Notes: generated from the sequence alone by a model not told the origin. Shown: positions 44,856 to 54,652, numbered from the stretch's first letter. The stretch is 64,000 nt of DNA from Burkholderiales bacterium (GCA_022841375.1 JALHRQ010000001.1:248001-312000), one strand, 5' to 3'. A program made the numbers and translations.

Positions 44856-46130
44856 TTAGCGCGGGTTAGCAGCGCCGCGCTTGGCATTGCCGCCACGGTA
44901 GGCCGGGCGACCATTGCCGTTGCCGCGAGACGGCGGCGCACCGCGGCGACCGTTGTTTGCGGAACGGCGCGGCGCTTCGCTGCGCATCGGATTCTTGGCT
45001 TCGAAACCCGGCACCGACCAGCGCTCAATGGTCTGACCGATATAACGTTCGATCAGCTTCAATTGGCGGATATCGTCCGATGACGCGAACGAAATCGCGG
45101 TTCCCATCGCGCCTGCACGGCCGGTGCGGCCGATGCGATGTACGTAGTCTTCCGCCACTTTCGGCAGGTCGTAGTTGATGACATGGCTGATGCTGGCCAC
45201 ATCAAGGCCGCGAGCCGCCACATCGGTGGCCACCAGGATCCGGACCGCGCCGCTGCGCAGTTTGGCCAGTGTACGGTTGCGCTGCGACTGGTTCATGTTG
45301 CCGTGCAGTGCCGCTGCTTCGTGACCGCCGTGAAACAGTTTGTCGGCCAGACGATCCGCGCCGTGCTTGGTCGCGGTGAAAACGATGGCCTGGGCCTGGC
45401 ATTCTTCGCGCAACACGTGTTCCAGCAGACGATGCTTGTGGCTGCCGTCGTCAACATAGTGCAGGCGTTGTTCGATGTTTTCGTGCTTGGTTTGCGCGCC
45501 GGCCACTTCGATCAGTTTCGGTTCACGCAGCAGTTCGCGGGCAAGCTTTTCAATTTTGCCGTCCAGCGTCGCAGAGAACAGCATGGTCTGACGTGTGGCT
45601 GGCGTTTTCGCGGCAATGCGCCGCACCGGCTCAATGAAGCCCATGTCGAGCATACGGTCGGCTTCGTCCAGCACCAGCAATTCGAGGCGGGAAAAATCCA
45701 CTTTGCCCTGGTCGATGAAATCGATCAGGCGGCCCGGGGTGGCCACCAGCACGTCCAGCGATTGCTCAAGCAGGCGGCGCTGTTTCGGATAAGGCATGCC
45801 GCCGAGCACCGTGCCGGTGCGCATATGACGGGAGAATTTGCAGTATTTGTCGACCGCTTCGGTGACCTGCATGGCGAGTTCGCGGGTCGGTGTCAGCACC
45901 AGCACGCGCGGGCCGCGACCGTGGCGCACCGGCGCCAGGCTCAGCCGCTGCAGCGCCGGCAGCACGAAGGCTGCGGTTTTGCCGGTACCGGTCGGTGCCG
46001 ACACCATCAGATCGAAGCCGGTCAGCGCTACGGGAATCGCCTGCGCCTGTACGGGCGTCGGTTCGATGTAACCCGCGGCGGCCAGAGCCTGCACGAGGGC
46101 GGGATTCAGATTAAGAGAAGCAAAAGACAT
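44856..46130 (-). CDS. rhlE: DEAD-box ATP-dependent RNA helicase, RhlE type
   Basis: 424 residues. Q motif (EPTPVQAQAIP), motif I SAPTGTGKT, DEAD in VLDEADRML, SAT, and the helicase C-terminal motifs ARGLD and HRIGRTGRAG are all present. The tail after about 375 is Arg/Gly/Asn-rich (RRGAPPSRGNGNGRP), a usual RNA-binding extension. It remodels RNA in ribosome assembly and mRNA decay. It has an unusually long upstream gap of 529 bases shared with typA. Confidence 0.9.
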   Translation of the reverse strand: MSFASLNLNPALVQALAAAGYIEPTPVQAQAIPVALTGFDLMVSAPTGTGKTAAFVLPALQRLSLAPVRHGRGPRVLVLTPTRELAMQVTEAVDKYCKFSRHMRTGTVLGGMPYPKQRRLLEQSLDVLVATPGRLIDFIDQGKVDFSRLELLVLDEADRMLDMGFIEPVRRIAAKTPATRQTMLFSATLDGKIEKLARELLREPKLIEVAGAQTKHENIEQRLHYVDDGSHKHRLLEHVLREECQAQAIVFTATKHGADRLADKLFHGGHEAAALHGNMNQSQRNRTLAKLRSGAVRILVATDVAARGLDVASISHVINYDLPKVAEDYVHRIGRTGRAGAMGTAISFASSDDIRQLKLIERYIGQTIERWSVPGFEAKNPMRSEAPRRSANNGRRGAPPSRGNGNGRPAYRGGNAKRGAANPR

Positions 46131-46659
46131 TGTTAGATACTTTCAAAAAACATAACGACTGCGGAAAAACCGCGGCCGCAGAGCTTCGGTCCACGCAAAA
46201 GACCAACAGAAGCGCAGCAAACGGACGCCCGCGCTGATGCGCCGGAGTTACGTTCGCACTACCTCTGTGAACTTTGCGGCCTCTGCAGGCAACAACGGCT
46301 CATCAGCAATAAACGCGCAGGAAATGCCACTACTGCTAGGCATGCCGCGACAAAGTCGCGGTGGCGGCCACCGGCGCACGGGTATCGTCGCTAACCGTGG
46401 CGGAAGCAGCTTTTCAGAGAAGGGAGCTGAAATCGAAGGGGTCAGGGACAGATGCATCCTGCAGTGCACAAAAAACACTATGCCCTTGCAAGGTGCGCGC
46501 ACTATACCTGCAAGTATCGGAAATGGCTAGGTTTTTTCCCGGTCACCAGAGGAAAATGGTTACGCCCGTTCACCTGAAGGGCAGGGAAAAGTCAGAAAAT
46601 TCAAGGTAATAGCGACATGTGCATGCTACAATCCGCCCCTTTTTTCCAAGGCCATTGCC
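46131..46659. other. Long intergenic region between divergent rhlE and typA
   Basis: 529 bases without a convincing gene; the open frames here have no ribosome-binding site and composition unlike the neighbours. It holds a perfect hairpin CCGCGAC-AAA-GTCGCGG at 46345-46361 without a T run, and the typA promoter near 46627. Long leaders are common in cold-shock-responsive RNA helicase genes, so the left half may be the rhlE 5' untranslated region. This is inference. Confidence 0.4.
46624..46632 (+). promoter_or_regulatory. Probable extended -10 promoter of typA
   Basis: TGCTACAAT forms an extended -10 (TGn plus TACAAT at 46627-46632), 28 bases before the GTG start. No clear -35 is visible. 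Confidence 0.5.
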
Positions 46660-48501
46660 GTGTCCGCCATTGAACAACGCCCGCTACGCAACATAGCCAT
46701 CATCGCTCACGTTGATCATGGCAAAACCACCCTCGTCGACAAACTGTTGCGTCAGTCCGGCACCTTCGCCGCCCACGAACAGATCACCGAGCGGGTAATG
46801 GACTCCAATGACCTGGAGCGCGAACGCGGCATCACCATTCTGGCGAAGAACTGCGCGGTCACCTGGAAAGGCACCCTGATCAACATCGTCGACACCCCCG
46901 GGCATGCTGATTTCGGCGGCGAGGTCGAGCGCGTGCTGTCGATGGTCGACGGCGTGTTGTTGCTGGTCGATGCCGTCGAAGGCCCGATGCCGCAAACCCG
47001 TTTCGTAACGCGCAAGGCGCTGGCGCTCGGTCTGAAACCCATCGTTGTCGTCAACAAGGTGGATCGCCCCGGTGCGCGCGCCGACTGGGTGGTCAATCAA
47101 ACCTTCGACCTTTTCGACAAACTGGGTGCGACTGAAGAACAACTCGATTTCCCGGTGGTCTACGCATCAGCGCTGAATGGATATGCCGGCAACAACCCTG
47201 ACGTGCGCGAAGGTACGCTGGACCCGCTGTTCGACGCCGTGATCGCCCACGTGCCGATGCGCCCCGACGATCCGAATGGCCCGTTGCAATTGCAGATCTG
47301 CTCGCTGGATTATTCCAGCTATGTCGGCAAAATCGGCATCGGTCGCGTCAACCGCGGCCGCATCCGCCCCGGCCAGCAGGTTGCCGTATTGAAAGGACCG
47401 GATTCGACCCCCACGATGGCCAAAATCAACCAGGTGCTGGGTTTCCGCGGCCTTGAGCGTGTCCAGATCACCGAAGCCCAGGCCGGCGACATCGTGTTGA
47501 TTAACGGCATCGACGAAGTCGGCATCGGCATCACGCTGTGCGACCCCGAAAAACCGGAAGCGCTGCCGATGCTGAAAGTGGATGAACCCACACTGACCAT
47601 GAATTTCCAGGTCAACACTTCTCCGTTGGCCGGCCGCGAAGGCAAGTATGTCACCAGCCGCCAGCTGCGCGAGCGTCTGCAACGCGAAATCATGAGCAAC
47701 GTCGCGCTCAAGGTGAATGAAACCGATGACGCCGATGTGTTTGAAGTATCGGGCCGCGGCGAACTGCACCTGACCATCCTGCTCGAAAACATGCGACGCG
47801 AAGGTTACGAACTCGCCGTATCGCGTCCGCGCGTGGTCATTCGCGAATTGAACGGCGAAAAGCAGGAACCGTACGAGATGCTGACAGTCGATGTCGACGA
47901 GACCAACCAGGGCGCAGTGATGGAAGCGCTGGGCGCACGTCGCGGCGACCTGCAGGACATGCAATCAGACGGCAAGGGCCGCGTGCGTCTGGATTACCGC
48001 ATTCCGGCTCGCGGCATGATCGGCTTCCAGTCGGACTTCATGACCATGACGCGCGGCACCGGCGTCATGAGCCACGTGTTCGACGACTACGGCTCGATGA
48101 AGCCGGACATGGAAGAACGCCGCAACGGCGTGTTGATCTCGGCAGAGGACGGCACCGCCGTCGCCTACGCACTGTGGAAACTGCAGGAGCGCGGCCGCAT
48201 GTTCGTCAGCCCGGGCGATCCGCTTTACGAAGGCATCATCATCGGCATCCACAGCCGCGACAACGATCTTGTTGTCAATCCGATCAAGGGCAAACAACTC
48301 ACCAACGTGCGCGCTTCCGGCACCGACGAAGCGGTGCGCCTGGTGCCGCCTATCCAGGTCACCCTGGAATCAGCGATCGAGTTCATCGCCGACGACGAAC
48401 TCGTCGAAATCACGCCGAAGTCGATCCGCATCCGCAAGCGTTATCTGAAGGAGCACGACCGCAAGAAGGCGAGCCGTGTCGACCAGGCCACCGCCGCCTG
48501 A
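46660..48501 (+). CDS. typA: Ribosome-associated GTPase TypA/BipA
   Basis: 613 residues from a GTG start at 46660 with AAGG about 7 bases upstream. G1 [10 protein letters not shown] (about 16-25), G3 [11 protein letters not shown] and G4 NKVDRPGA are intact, followed by EF-G-like domains and the TypA-specific C-terminus ([17 protein letters not shown]). It binds ribosomes in a GTP-dependent way and helps 50S assembly and stress or low-temperature growth. The last 26 bases overlap the start of the EamA gene. Confidence 0.95.
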   Translation: MSAIEQRPLRNIAIIAHVDHGKTTLVDKLLRQSGTFAAHEQITERVMDSNDLERERGITILAKNCAVTWKGTLINIVDTPGHADFGGEVERVLSMVDGVLLLVDAVEGPMPQTRFVTRKALALGLKPIVVVNKVDRPGARADWVVNQTFDLFDKLGATEEQLDFPVVYASALNGYAGNNPDVREGTLDPLFDAVIAHVPMRPDDPNGPLQLQICSLDYSSYVGKIGIGRVNRGRIRPGQQVAVLKGPDSTPTMAKINQVLGFRGLERVQITEAQAGDIVLINGIDEVGIGITLCDPEKPEALPMLKVDEPTLTMNFQVNTSPLAGREGKYVTSRQLRERLQREIMSNVALKVNETDDADVFEVSGRGELHLTILLENMRREGYELAVSRPRVVIRELNGEKQEPYEMLTVDVDETNQGAVMEALGARRGDLQDMQSDGKGRVRLDYRIPARGMIGFQSDFMTMTRGTGVMSHVFDDYGSMKPDMEERRNGVLISAEDGTAVAYALWKLQERGRMFVSPGDPLYEGIIIGIHSRDNDLVVNPIKGKQLTNVRASGTDEAVRLVPPIQVTLESAIEFIADDELVEITPKSIRIRKRYLKEHDRKKASRVDQATAA

Positions 48502-49387
48502 TCGCAGTCACGACCTGACGCCGGCAGCCGTTTTGGTGCCGGCGTTGTTCGTTGTGTTATGGAGCACCGGTTTTATCGGTGCCCGGCTGGGTCTACCCCA
48601 TGCCGAACCGCTGACCTTCCTCACCCTGCGCTACGTCGCGGTAATTGCACTGATGCTGCCGCTTGCACTGGCGCTGCGCGCGCGCTGGCCAGCCACCCCG
48701 GGCGAAGCGCGGCACATTGCCGTGGCCGGCATCCTGATCCAGGGCGGTTACCTCGGCGGCGTATTCAGTGCAGTGTATGCCGGCATGTCGGCCGGCGTGG
48801 TCGCGCTGATCGTCGGCATGCAACCACTGCTGACCGCTGCCGCGGCCGGACGCATGCTCGGGGAGCGCGTCGCCCTGCTGCAATGGGGCGGACTCGCGCT
48901 GGGCCTGATTGGTGTCGCACTGGTGGTTTCGCAAAAAATGTCGCTGGACGGCATGTCCACGCACAGCCTGTTGCTGGCATTGCTGGCGCTGGCCTGCATT
49001 ACCCTGGGAATGCTGTACCAGAAACGTTACTGCCCCTCGTTCGACCCACGCACCGGTTCGGTAATCCAGTTCGCGGCCGCACTGGCAGTCACCCTGCCGC
49101 TGGCACTCGCCCTTGAAACCATGCAGGTGCGCTGGACCTTGGAGTTCATCATTGCACTGGGCTGGCTGGTGCTGGTACTGTCAGTAGGCGCGACAACCAT
49201 GCTGTTCCGGCTGATCGAGCGCGGCGCGGCAACCCGCGTGACCAGCCTGTTCTACCTGACGCCGGCCGTGACCGCATTGATGGCCTGGCTGATGTTCGGA
49301 GAAACGCTCAGCGCGATGGCCGTCACCGGCATGCTGATTGCGGTTGCCGGGGTCGCGCTGGTCAATCGCTATGCCGCAAAAAAATGA
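48476..49387 (+). CDS. EamA/DMT-superfamily membrane transporter
   Basis: 303 residues from a GTG at 48476, inside the end of typA in another frame. Ten hydrophobic segments form two EamA halves ([20 protein letters not shown] starts the first; [20 protein letters not shown] is typical of the second). Such proteins usually export amino acids or small metabolites across the inner membrane. If the overlap start is wrong, an internal GTG at 48536 would cut into the first membrane helix, which makes it less likely. Confidence 0.85.
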   Translation: MSTRPPPPDRSHDLTPAAVLVPALFVVLWSTGFIGARLGLPHAEPLTFLTLRYVAVIALMLPLALALRARWPATPGEARHIAVAGILIQGGYLGGVFSAVYAGMSAGVVALIVGMQPLLTAAAAGRMLGERVALLQWGGLALGLIGVALVVSQKMSLDGMSTHSLLLALLALACITLGMLYQKRYCPSFDPRTGSVIQFAAALAVTLPLALALETMQVRWTLEFIIALGWLVLVLSVGATTMLFRLIERGAATRVTSLFYLTPAVTALMAWLMFGETLSAMAVTGMLIAVAGVALVNRYAAKK

Positions 49388-49406
49388 GCGCGCAAAGGAT
49401 GCAGGA

Positions 49407-49811
49407 ATGAGTTCACCACAGGAAAGTCCGGCGCAAACCCCCTATGCAATGCTCGGCAGCGACGCCGGCGTCCGCGCCCTGGTCGACCGTTTCTACGATC
49501 TGATGGGCGAGGTTCCGGAATATCACGGCATCCGCAAAATGCACCCGCAGGATCTGTCGACCTCGCGCGAAAAACTCTACCTGTTTCTTTGCGGATGGCT
49601 GGGCGGGCCGCCGCTATATGTCGAAAAATACGGTCACCCGATGCTGCGCGCGCGCCATCTGCCGTTCGCGATCGGCGTCGCCGAACGCGACGCCTGGCTG
49701 GCCTGCATGCTGCAGGCGATGGAAGACACCCATGTCGAAGAAACGCTGCGCACGGCGCTGCTCAAAGCGTTTTACGGCACCGCCGACTGGATGCGCAACC
49801 AGCCCGAATAG
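49407..49811 (+). CDS. Group II truncated haemoglobin
   Basis: 134 residues from the ATG at 49407 (ATG at 49371 gives 12 more residues overlapping the transporter end). Haem-binding features: Y30 at the B10 position (DRFYDLM), GWLGGPPLYVEKYGHPMLR, proximal His H84 in RARHLPF and W97 at G8. The Tyr/Trp pattern defines group II (TrHbO-like) globins, which bind O2 tightly and may act in oxygen or NO handling. The gene follows the EamA transporter by 19 bases. Another O2-linked clue in the window is the FNR-type box before nrdJ. Confidence 0.88.
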   Translation: MSSPQESPAQTPYAMLGSDAGVRALVDRFYDLMGEVPEYHGIRKMHPQDLSTSREKLYLFLCGWLGGPPLYVEKYGHPMLRARHLPFAIGVAERDAWLACMLQAMEDTHVEETLRTALLKAFYGTADWMRNQPE

Positions 49812-50028
49812 TACACAGCCGGCCCAATAAATCCATGCAGCGCCCTGTGTAGCGGTACGGGGGGCAGGCTAGCGGAAAACTGGCGGCTGCGCGGCACCGC
49901 GGGCACGGAAAACGCCGGCGACATCCTGTTCACGTTGCGCTTCGACTGACCGGAAACAGTCCGATATACAAGCGCTTGCAAGTTCCATAAAATGGCCCAC
50001 CACAATCCAAAATAGATCGGAGGAGATC

Positions 50029-51012
50029 ATGGTAAAAAAACTTGGAAAGCTCTTGGTATCCGGGGCCGCTGTCGTTGCAGTGACCGCCTTGTCGGGCATT
50101 GCTTCAGCCCAGGAAACCTGGCCGACACGGGCCATCCGCATCATCAATCCGTTCCCGGCAGGCGGCGGCACCGACGCCTTTGCACGCCCGCTCGCAGCGC
50201 GCCTCAATACCGAACTCGGCCAGCAGGTGCTGATCGAAAACCTCGGTGGCGCCGGCGGCACGCTGGGCGCATCGGTCGCGGCCAAAACGCCGGGCAATGG
50301 CTATAACTGGTTCATGGGCGCAGTGCATCACACCATCGCCGAAACGCTCTACACCAAACTTCAGTACAGCCTGGAACGCGATTTCCTGCCGGTCACGGTC
50401 GCCGCGTATGTGCCGAGCGCTGTCGTCATCCACCCGTCGATTCCCGCCAAAACCGTCAAGGAACTGATCGCGCTGGAGAAAAGAAATCCCGGCAAGATCA
50501 ATTTCGGCTCCGCGGGTTACGGCACGACGCACCACATGAATGGCGAACTGTTCAACCTGATCACCGGCACCAAACTGACTCATGTGCCGTTCAAGGGCGC
50601 AGGTCCGCTGACACCGGCACTGATGTCCGGCGAAGTGGATATGGCTTTTGACGGCATGGGAACGGCGGCGCCGAACATCAAGGTCGGCCGCCTGCGCGCA
50701 CTGGCGGTGACCACCGCCAAACGCTCGACGCTTTTGCCCGATGTACCCACGCTACAGGAATCCGGCGTCAACATGGACGTCACGACGTGGTATGCACTGT
50801 GGGCGGTCAAAGGCACGCCCAAGCCCATTGTCGACCGCATGTATGCGGCAACGATCAAGGTCATGGCGCTGCCTGAAGTCAAAAAAGTCTGGGATTCACT
50901 GGGTGCAGCGCCCGGTGGCCAGAGCCCTGCCGAGATGGAGAAATTCGTGAAGCAGGAAATTGCCACCTGGGGCAAGGTGGTCAAGGCGTCCGGTGCCAAA
51001 GTCGACAACTGA
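50029..51012 (+). CDS. Bug/TctC-family periplasmic solute-binding protein
   Basis: 327 residues, start behind GGAGGAG, signal peptide ending near ASA (about 27). Bug signature WPTRAIRIINPFPAGGGTDA at the start of the mature protein, then IENLGGAGGTLGAS and INFGSAGYGTTHHMNGE. It overlaps or abuts malonyl-CoA decarboxylase at its 3' end, so the two are probably co-transcribed. The link to malonate or a related acid is an inference. No TctA/TctB is nearby. Confidence 0.88.
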   Translation: MVKKLGKLLVSGAAVVAVTALSGIASAQETWPTRAIRIINPFPAGGGTDAFARPLAARLNTELGQQVLIENLGGAGGTLGASVAAKTPGNGYNWFMGAVHHTIAETLYTKLQYSLERDFLPVTVAAYVPSAVVIHPSIPAKTVKELIALEKRNPGKINFGSAGYGTTHHMNGELFNLITGTKLTHVPFKGAGPLTPALMSGEVDMAFDGMGTAAPNIKVGRLRALAVTTAKRSTLLPDVPTLQESGVNMDVTTWYALWAVKGTPKPIVDRMYAATIKVMALPEVKKVWDSLGAAPGGQSPAEMEKFVKQEIATWGKVVKASGAKVDN

Positions 51013-52318
51013 TACCGCCGCAAATTCGGAGACGGGCCTGCTGGCCCGTCTCTGGAACGGCGTTACGGAACGCAGCCGCACGCTGCGCGACCGCCGCCGA
51101 CAGAACTGGCTCGCTGAAGCAGCAGAAACGCTCTACTCGGAGCTGGGTGAAGCCTCAGGTGTGGCGCTGGCCCGGCGCATCCTCGACCGTTATGCCACTT
51201 TGCCGCCGCAAGGCAAGCTGGAGTTTCTACAGGTTCTCGCTACGCGGTTTGCCGCCAACCCGCAACGGCTTGATGCCGCGATTCGCGCTTATTTTGCGGA
51301 CCCGCATCCGGCGATGATCCGTCAAGTCCATGAAGCCTCGGATTCACGCCGCCCCGAACTGCTGCGCCGCCTGAATTTTGCGCCCAGTGGCACCGCCAGC
51401 CTGCTACGCATGCGCGAAGACGTAATCGACCAGTTGCACGAGCACCCGGAACTCGGCGAAGTGGATGCTGATTTCGAGCACCTGTTCCACTCATGGTTCA
51501 ACCGCGGCTTTCTGCAGCTGCGCCCCATCGACTGGCACACCCCTGCGGTGGTACTCGAAAAAATCATCCGCTACGAAGCCGTGCATGAAATTTCCGGCTG
51601 GGGTGATCTGCGGCGTCGCCTCGACCCGCCGGACCGCAAGTGCTTCGCTTTTTTTCACCCGACGCTCGCTGATGATCCGCTGATTTTCGTCGAAGTCGCG
51701 CTGACCCACGACATTCCGGATGCCATCGCACCATTGCTCGCCGACGGGCGGATGCCGATCAATCCGCGCACCGCACGCACTGCGGCGTTTTATTCGATTT
51801 CCAACTGCCAACGCGGATTGCGCGGCGTATCGTTCGGCAATTTCCTGATCAAACAGGTGGCGGCGGAACTCAAACGTGATTTCCCGCTGCTGCGCACCTT
51901 CGCCACGCTGTCGCCGGTGCCGGGTTTCATCGGCTGGTTCAAACGCACGTATCCGGAATCGCCGCTGCTGCAGGAAATGTCACGCCCCGACTGGCATACC
52001 GATCCGGTTCTGGCCGGTCAGTTGCGCCCGGGATTGCAGGATAAAGCGGCCGAATATCTGCTCGAAGCCAAGAACGCAGCGGGACGCCCCGTCGACCCGG
52101 TCGCCCGCTTCCATCTCGGCAACGGCGCCAGCATTGAAAACATCCGCTGGCTGGGCGATCCCTCGCCCAAAGGCCAACAGCAAGGCGCCGGATTTATGGT
52201 TAATTACCTCTACGACCTCGACAATATCGAGGCCAACCACGAAGCACACGTCAAACACGGCACCATCTTCGCGTCACCGCGGGTTCGCGTGTTGCGCGTC
52301 AATCGCAACAACAGCTGA
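50993..52318 (+). CDS. Malonyl-CoA decarboxylase
   Basis: 441 residues from a GTG at 50993; the open frame starts at a TTG at 50960 preceded by AGGA, which is also possible. Either start lies within the Bug gene. The N-terminal helical domain (to about 170) is followed by the acetyltransferase-like catalytic domain with the Ser of CQRGLRGVSFGNFLIKQV and the His of FHLGNGASIENIRWLGD. It converts malonyl-CoA to acetyl-CoA and CO2. Bacterial homologues function in malonate use or in controlling malonyl-CoA. No malonyl-CoA synthetase gene is in the window. Confidence 0.9.
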   Translation: MPKSTTDTAANSETGLLARLWNGVTERSRTLRDRRRQNWLAEAAETLYSELGEASGVALARRILDRYATLPPQGKLEFLQVLATRFAANPQRLDAAIRAYFADPHPAMIRQVHEASDSRRPELLRRLNFAPSGTASLLRMREDVIDQLHEHPELGEVDADFEHLFHSWFNRGFLQLRPIDWHTPAVVLEKIIRYEAVHEISGWGDLRRRLDPPDRKCFAFFHPTLADDPLIFVEVALTHDIPDAIAPLLADGRMPINPRTARTAAFYSISNCQRGLRGVSFGNFLIKQVAAELKRDFPLLRTFATLSPVPGFIGWFKRTYPESPLLQEMSRPDWHTDPVLAGQLRPGLQDKAAEYLLEAKNAAGRPVDPVARFHLGNGASIENIRWLGDPSPKGQQQGAGFMVNYLYDLDNIEANHEAHVKHGTIFASPRVRVLRVNRNNS

Positions 52319-52328
52319 TCTGCGCCGC

Positions 52329-52910
52329 TTAGCGTTTGCTGCCCAACAGCGTGCCGCGGCAGTTGCGCACACCGCAATGGCAGGGATGTTCGCGCTTCAG
52401 TTTCGGCGTGTGCCGCTCTTCCAGCACAAGGCTGTAGTCATATGACAATTCCTGACCCGGTCTGATCGCGCGTATTGCGTCGATAAAGACGCGACCATCC
52501 TCCTCATTGGCCTCGCAATTCGGTGCGCAGGAGTGATTGATCCATCGCGCCGCTCCGCCGCGCCTGGTCGCATCAATAACCACCTTGTCGGTCGCTGCAA
52601 ACAGCATGGTGTGCGAAGAGCCGTCATGCAGATCGCCGTAACGGCGGTCAGCCTCGGCATGAGACATGCGCTCACCGGTGTATTCGATGATGCGCGCGTT
52701 CTTGGCAATCGCATTGACGGCAAAAACACCACGACCGTGAATCGGCGAATTACGCACCGCTACGCGCGGTTTTGCAGTCTTCTTGACGGCGGTTTTCTTG
52801 GCGCCGGCTTTACGTTTTATCCCTTTGTTTTTTTTGGGGTTTTTTGATGGGTCTTTTAACTTTTTACGGGATGCAATTGCGGTTTTCGACTGCGTTTTTT
52901 TATTGCTCAT
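52329..52910 (-). CDS. SET-domain protein-lysine methyltransferase with lysine-rich histone-like N-terminal tail
   Basis: 193 residues. Residues 1-48 are about one-third Lys with Ala/Pro/Ser (KNPKKNKGIKRKAGAKKTA), like bacterial histone H1-like tails. The SET domain (about 50-165) has HGRGVFA, the SAM-binding RWINHSC (123-128) and catalytic ELSYDYS (154-160); a post-SET zinc motif CHCGVRNC (C177, C179 and C184) follows. All parts for activity are present. The start overlaps the upstream dehydratase stop by four bases. Homopolymers of eight and six A in the tail could slip during replication. Targets may be ribosomal or nucleoid proteins, or its own tail; none is shown by the sequence. Confidence 0.85.
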   Translation of the reverse strand: MSNKKTQSKTAIASRKKLKDPSKNPKKNKGIKRKAGAKKTAVKKTAKPRVAVRNSPIHGRGVFAVNAIAKNARIIEYTGERMSHAEADRRYGDLHDGSSHTMLFAATDKVVIDATRRGGAARWINHSCAPNCEANEEDGRVFIDAIRAIRPGQELSYDYSLVLEERHTPKLKREHPCHCGVRNCRGTLLGSKR

Positions 52911-54652
52911 CGTTTGCGCGGTGCCTGAGTGGTGATTTCAGTTTTCAAAAATGCAAAGTCGCAGCCCTCGTCGGCCTGCGTAATCTGCTCCATAAACAAC
53001 TTGCGGTAGCCGCGACCGTCAGCCTTGCGCGGCTTCGGCGCTTTCCATTTTTTGCGGCGTTCGGCCAGTTCGGCATCACTGACCAGCAGTTCGAGCTTGC
53101 GCGCCGGCACATCGAGCCTGATACGGTCGCCGTTCTGCACCAGGGCCAGTGTACCGCCGACCGCGGACTCCGGTGTGACGTGCAGCACGATCGCGCCGAA
53201 CGCGGTGCCGCTCATGCGCGCATCGGAAATCCGCACCATGTCCTTGACGCCCTTGGCTGCGAGTTTTTTCGGAATCGGCAGATAACCGGCTTCCGGCATG
53301 CCCGGGGCACCAATCGGTCCGGCGTTTTTCAAAACCAGGATGTCGTCGGCTTTGACATCGAGCTTCGGATCATCCACACGTTCCGCCATGTCCGGCAGTG
53401 ATTCGAATACCACCGCACGCCCTTCGTGCCGGGTCAGCTTCGGATCCATCGCCGCCTGCTTGATGATCGCGCCACCCGGCGCCAGATTGCCGCGCAGGAC
53501 GGCGATGCTGCCGCCGGCAAACACCGGATCCTTGAATTTGCGCACGACCTTCTGGTCCCACGCCGGCGGCGCGGCCGCCAGATCCTCACCCAGCGTCTTG
53601 CCGGTGACCGTTTTCGCCTTGAGATTCAATTGATGCTTGAGTTCGCGCAGGATCACCGCCAGGCCACCGGCCTTGTACAGATCCTCCATGTAACCTTGAC
53701 CCGTCGGCTTCAAGTCGACCAGCACCGGGGTTTCACGGCCCATTTTGTCGAAGGCATCCAGGTCGAGCTTGATGCCCAGACGCCCTGCCATTGCTGTCAG
53801 ATGCACAATGGCATTGGTGGAACCGCCGATGGCGAACAACACGCGCAGCGCATTCTCGAAAGCCTCGACGGTCATGATCTTGTCGGGCGTCAGTTTTTCC
53901 TTCGCCATCGCCACCGCGCGAGCGCCGCTGGCTTCGGCCTGGCGCAGACGGTCCGCCATCACTGCGGGCACGCAGGACCCACCGGGCAGCATCATGCCCA
54001 TCGCTTCGCTGCACAGCGCCATCGTGCTCGCCGTGCCCATCACCATGCAGGTGCCGGCGGAAGGCGCCAGCTTGTTATTGATCTCGCCGATCTCCTGTTC
54101 GGAAATCTCGGTGGCGCGGTACTTGCCCCAGAAACGCCGGCAATCGGTGCAGGCCCCCAGACGTTCGCCCTTGTGATCGCCGGTGATCATCGGCCCAGTC
54201 ACCAGCATGATCGACGGCACATTGGCGCTCGCCGCGCCCATCAACAGCGCCGGCACCGTCTTGTCACAGCCACCGATCAGCACCACGGAATCGACCGGCT
54301 GGCCGAGCATCATCTCCTCGGTATCCATCGACATCAGATTGCGCAGATACATGCTGGTCGGGTACGCAAACGACTCGTGCAGCGTGATCACCGGAAACTC
54401 CACCGGCAAGCCGCCGGCGAGCATCACGCCGCGTTTGACCGCCTCGATCAGTTCCGGAACATTGCGGTGGCAGGCGTTGAAGCCGCTGAAGGTATTGGTA
54501 ATGCCGACAATGGGCCGATCCAGCGCTTCGTCGGTGTAACCCATGGCCTTGACGAAGGCTTTGCGCAGAAACAGCGAAAATCCCTCGTCACCATACGCCG
54601 TAAGACCTTTTCGCATGCCGCTTTTCACCGTCTTGCCGCTCTTTTTTGCCAT
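52907..54652 (-). CDS. IlvD/Edd-family dehydratase, sugar-acid dehydratase type
   Basis: 581 residues. Fe-S and active-site motifs: GFNACHRN, GGCDKT with the lysine expected to be carbamylated, and GACTDCRRFWGKY. NLMSMDTEEM and ITLHESFAYPTS resemble aldonic-acid (arabonate-like) dehydratases more than housekeeping IlvD, whose first motif usually differs. It dehydrates a 2,3-dihydroxy acid to a 2-oxo acid. The operon order is enoyl-CoA hydratase, malate/lactate-type dehydrogenase, this gene, then the SET gene (ATGA overlap). Branched-chain amino-acid dehydratase function cannot be excluded. Confidence 0.82.
   Translation of the reverse strand: MAKKSGKTVKSGMRKGLTAYGDEGFSLFLRKAFVKAMGYTDEALDRPIVGITNTFSGFNACHRNVPELIEAVKRGVMLAGGLPVEFPVITLHESFAYPTSMYLRNLMSMDTEEMMLGQPVDSVVLIGGCDKTVPALLMGAASANVPSIMLVTGPMITGDHKGERLGACTDCRRFWGKYRATEISEQEIGEINNKLAPSAGTCMVMGTASTMALCSEAMGMMLPGGSCVPAVMADRLRQAEASGARAVAMAKEKLTPDKIMTVEAFENALRVLFAIGGSTNAIVHLTAMAGRLGIKLDLDAFDKMGRETPVLVDLKPTGQGYMEDLYKAGGLAVILRELKHQLNLKAKTVTGKTLGEDLAAAPPAWDQKVVRKFKDPVFAGGSIAVLRGNLAPGGAIIKQAAMDPKLTRHEGRAVVFESLPDMAERVDDPKLDVKADDILVLKNAGPIGAPGMPEAGYLPIPKKLAAKGVKDMVRISDARMSGTAFGAIVLHVTPESAVGGTLALVQNGDRIRLDVPARKLELLVSDAELAERRKKWKAPKPRKADGRGYRKLFMEQITQADEGCDFAFLKTEITTQAPRKR

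Noticed and set aside
46237-46530. 97-codon plus-strand frame in the rhlE-typA gap
   Set aside because: No ribosome-binding site, mixed composition and no domain pattern; an equally long frame exists on the other strand.
49845-49940. Frame ending AGDILFTLRFD before the Bug gene at 50029, like the end of a barrel protein
   Set aside because: No start or upstream gene body in this frame; too short to support a remnant.
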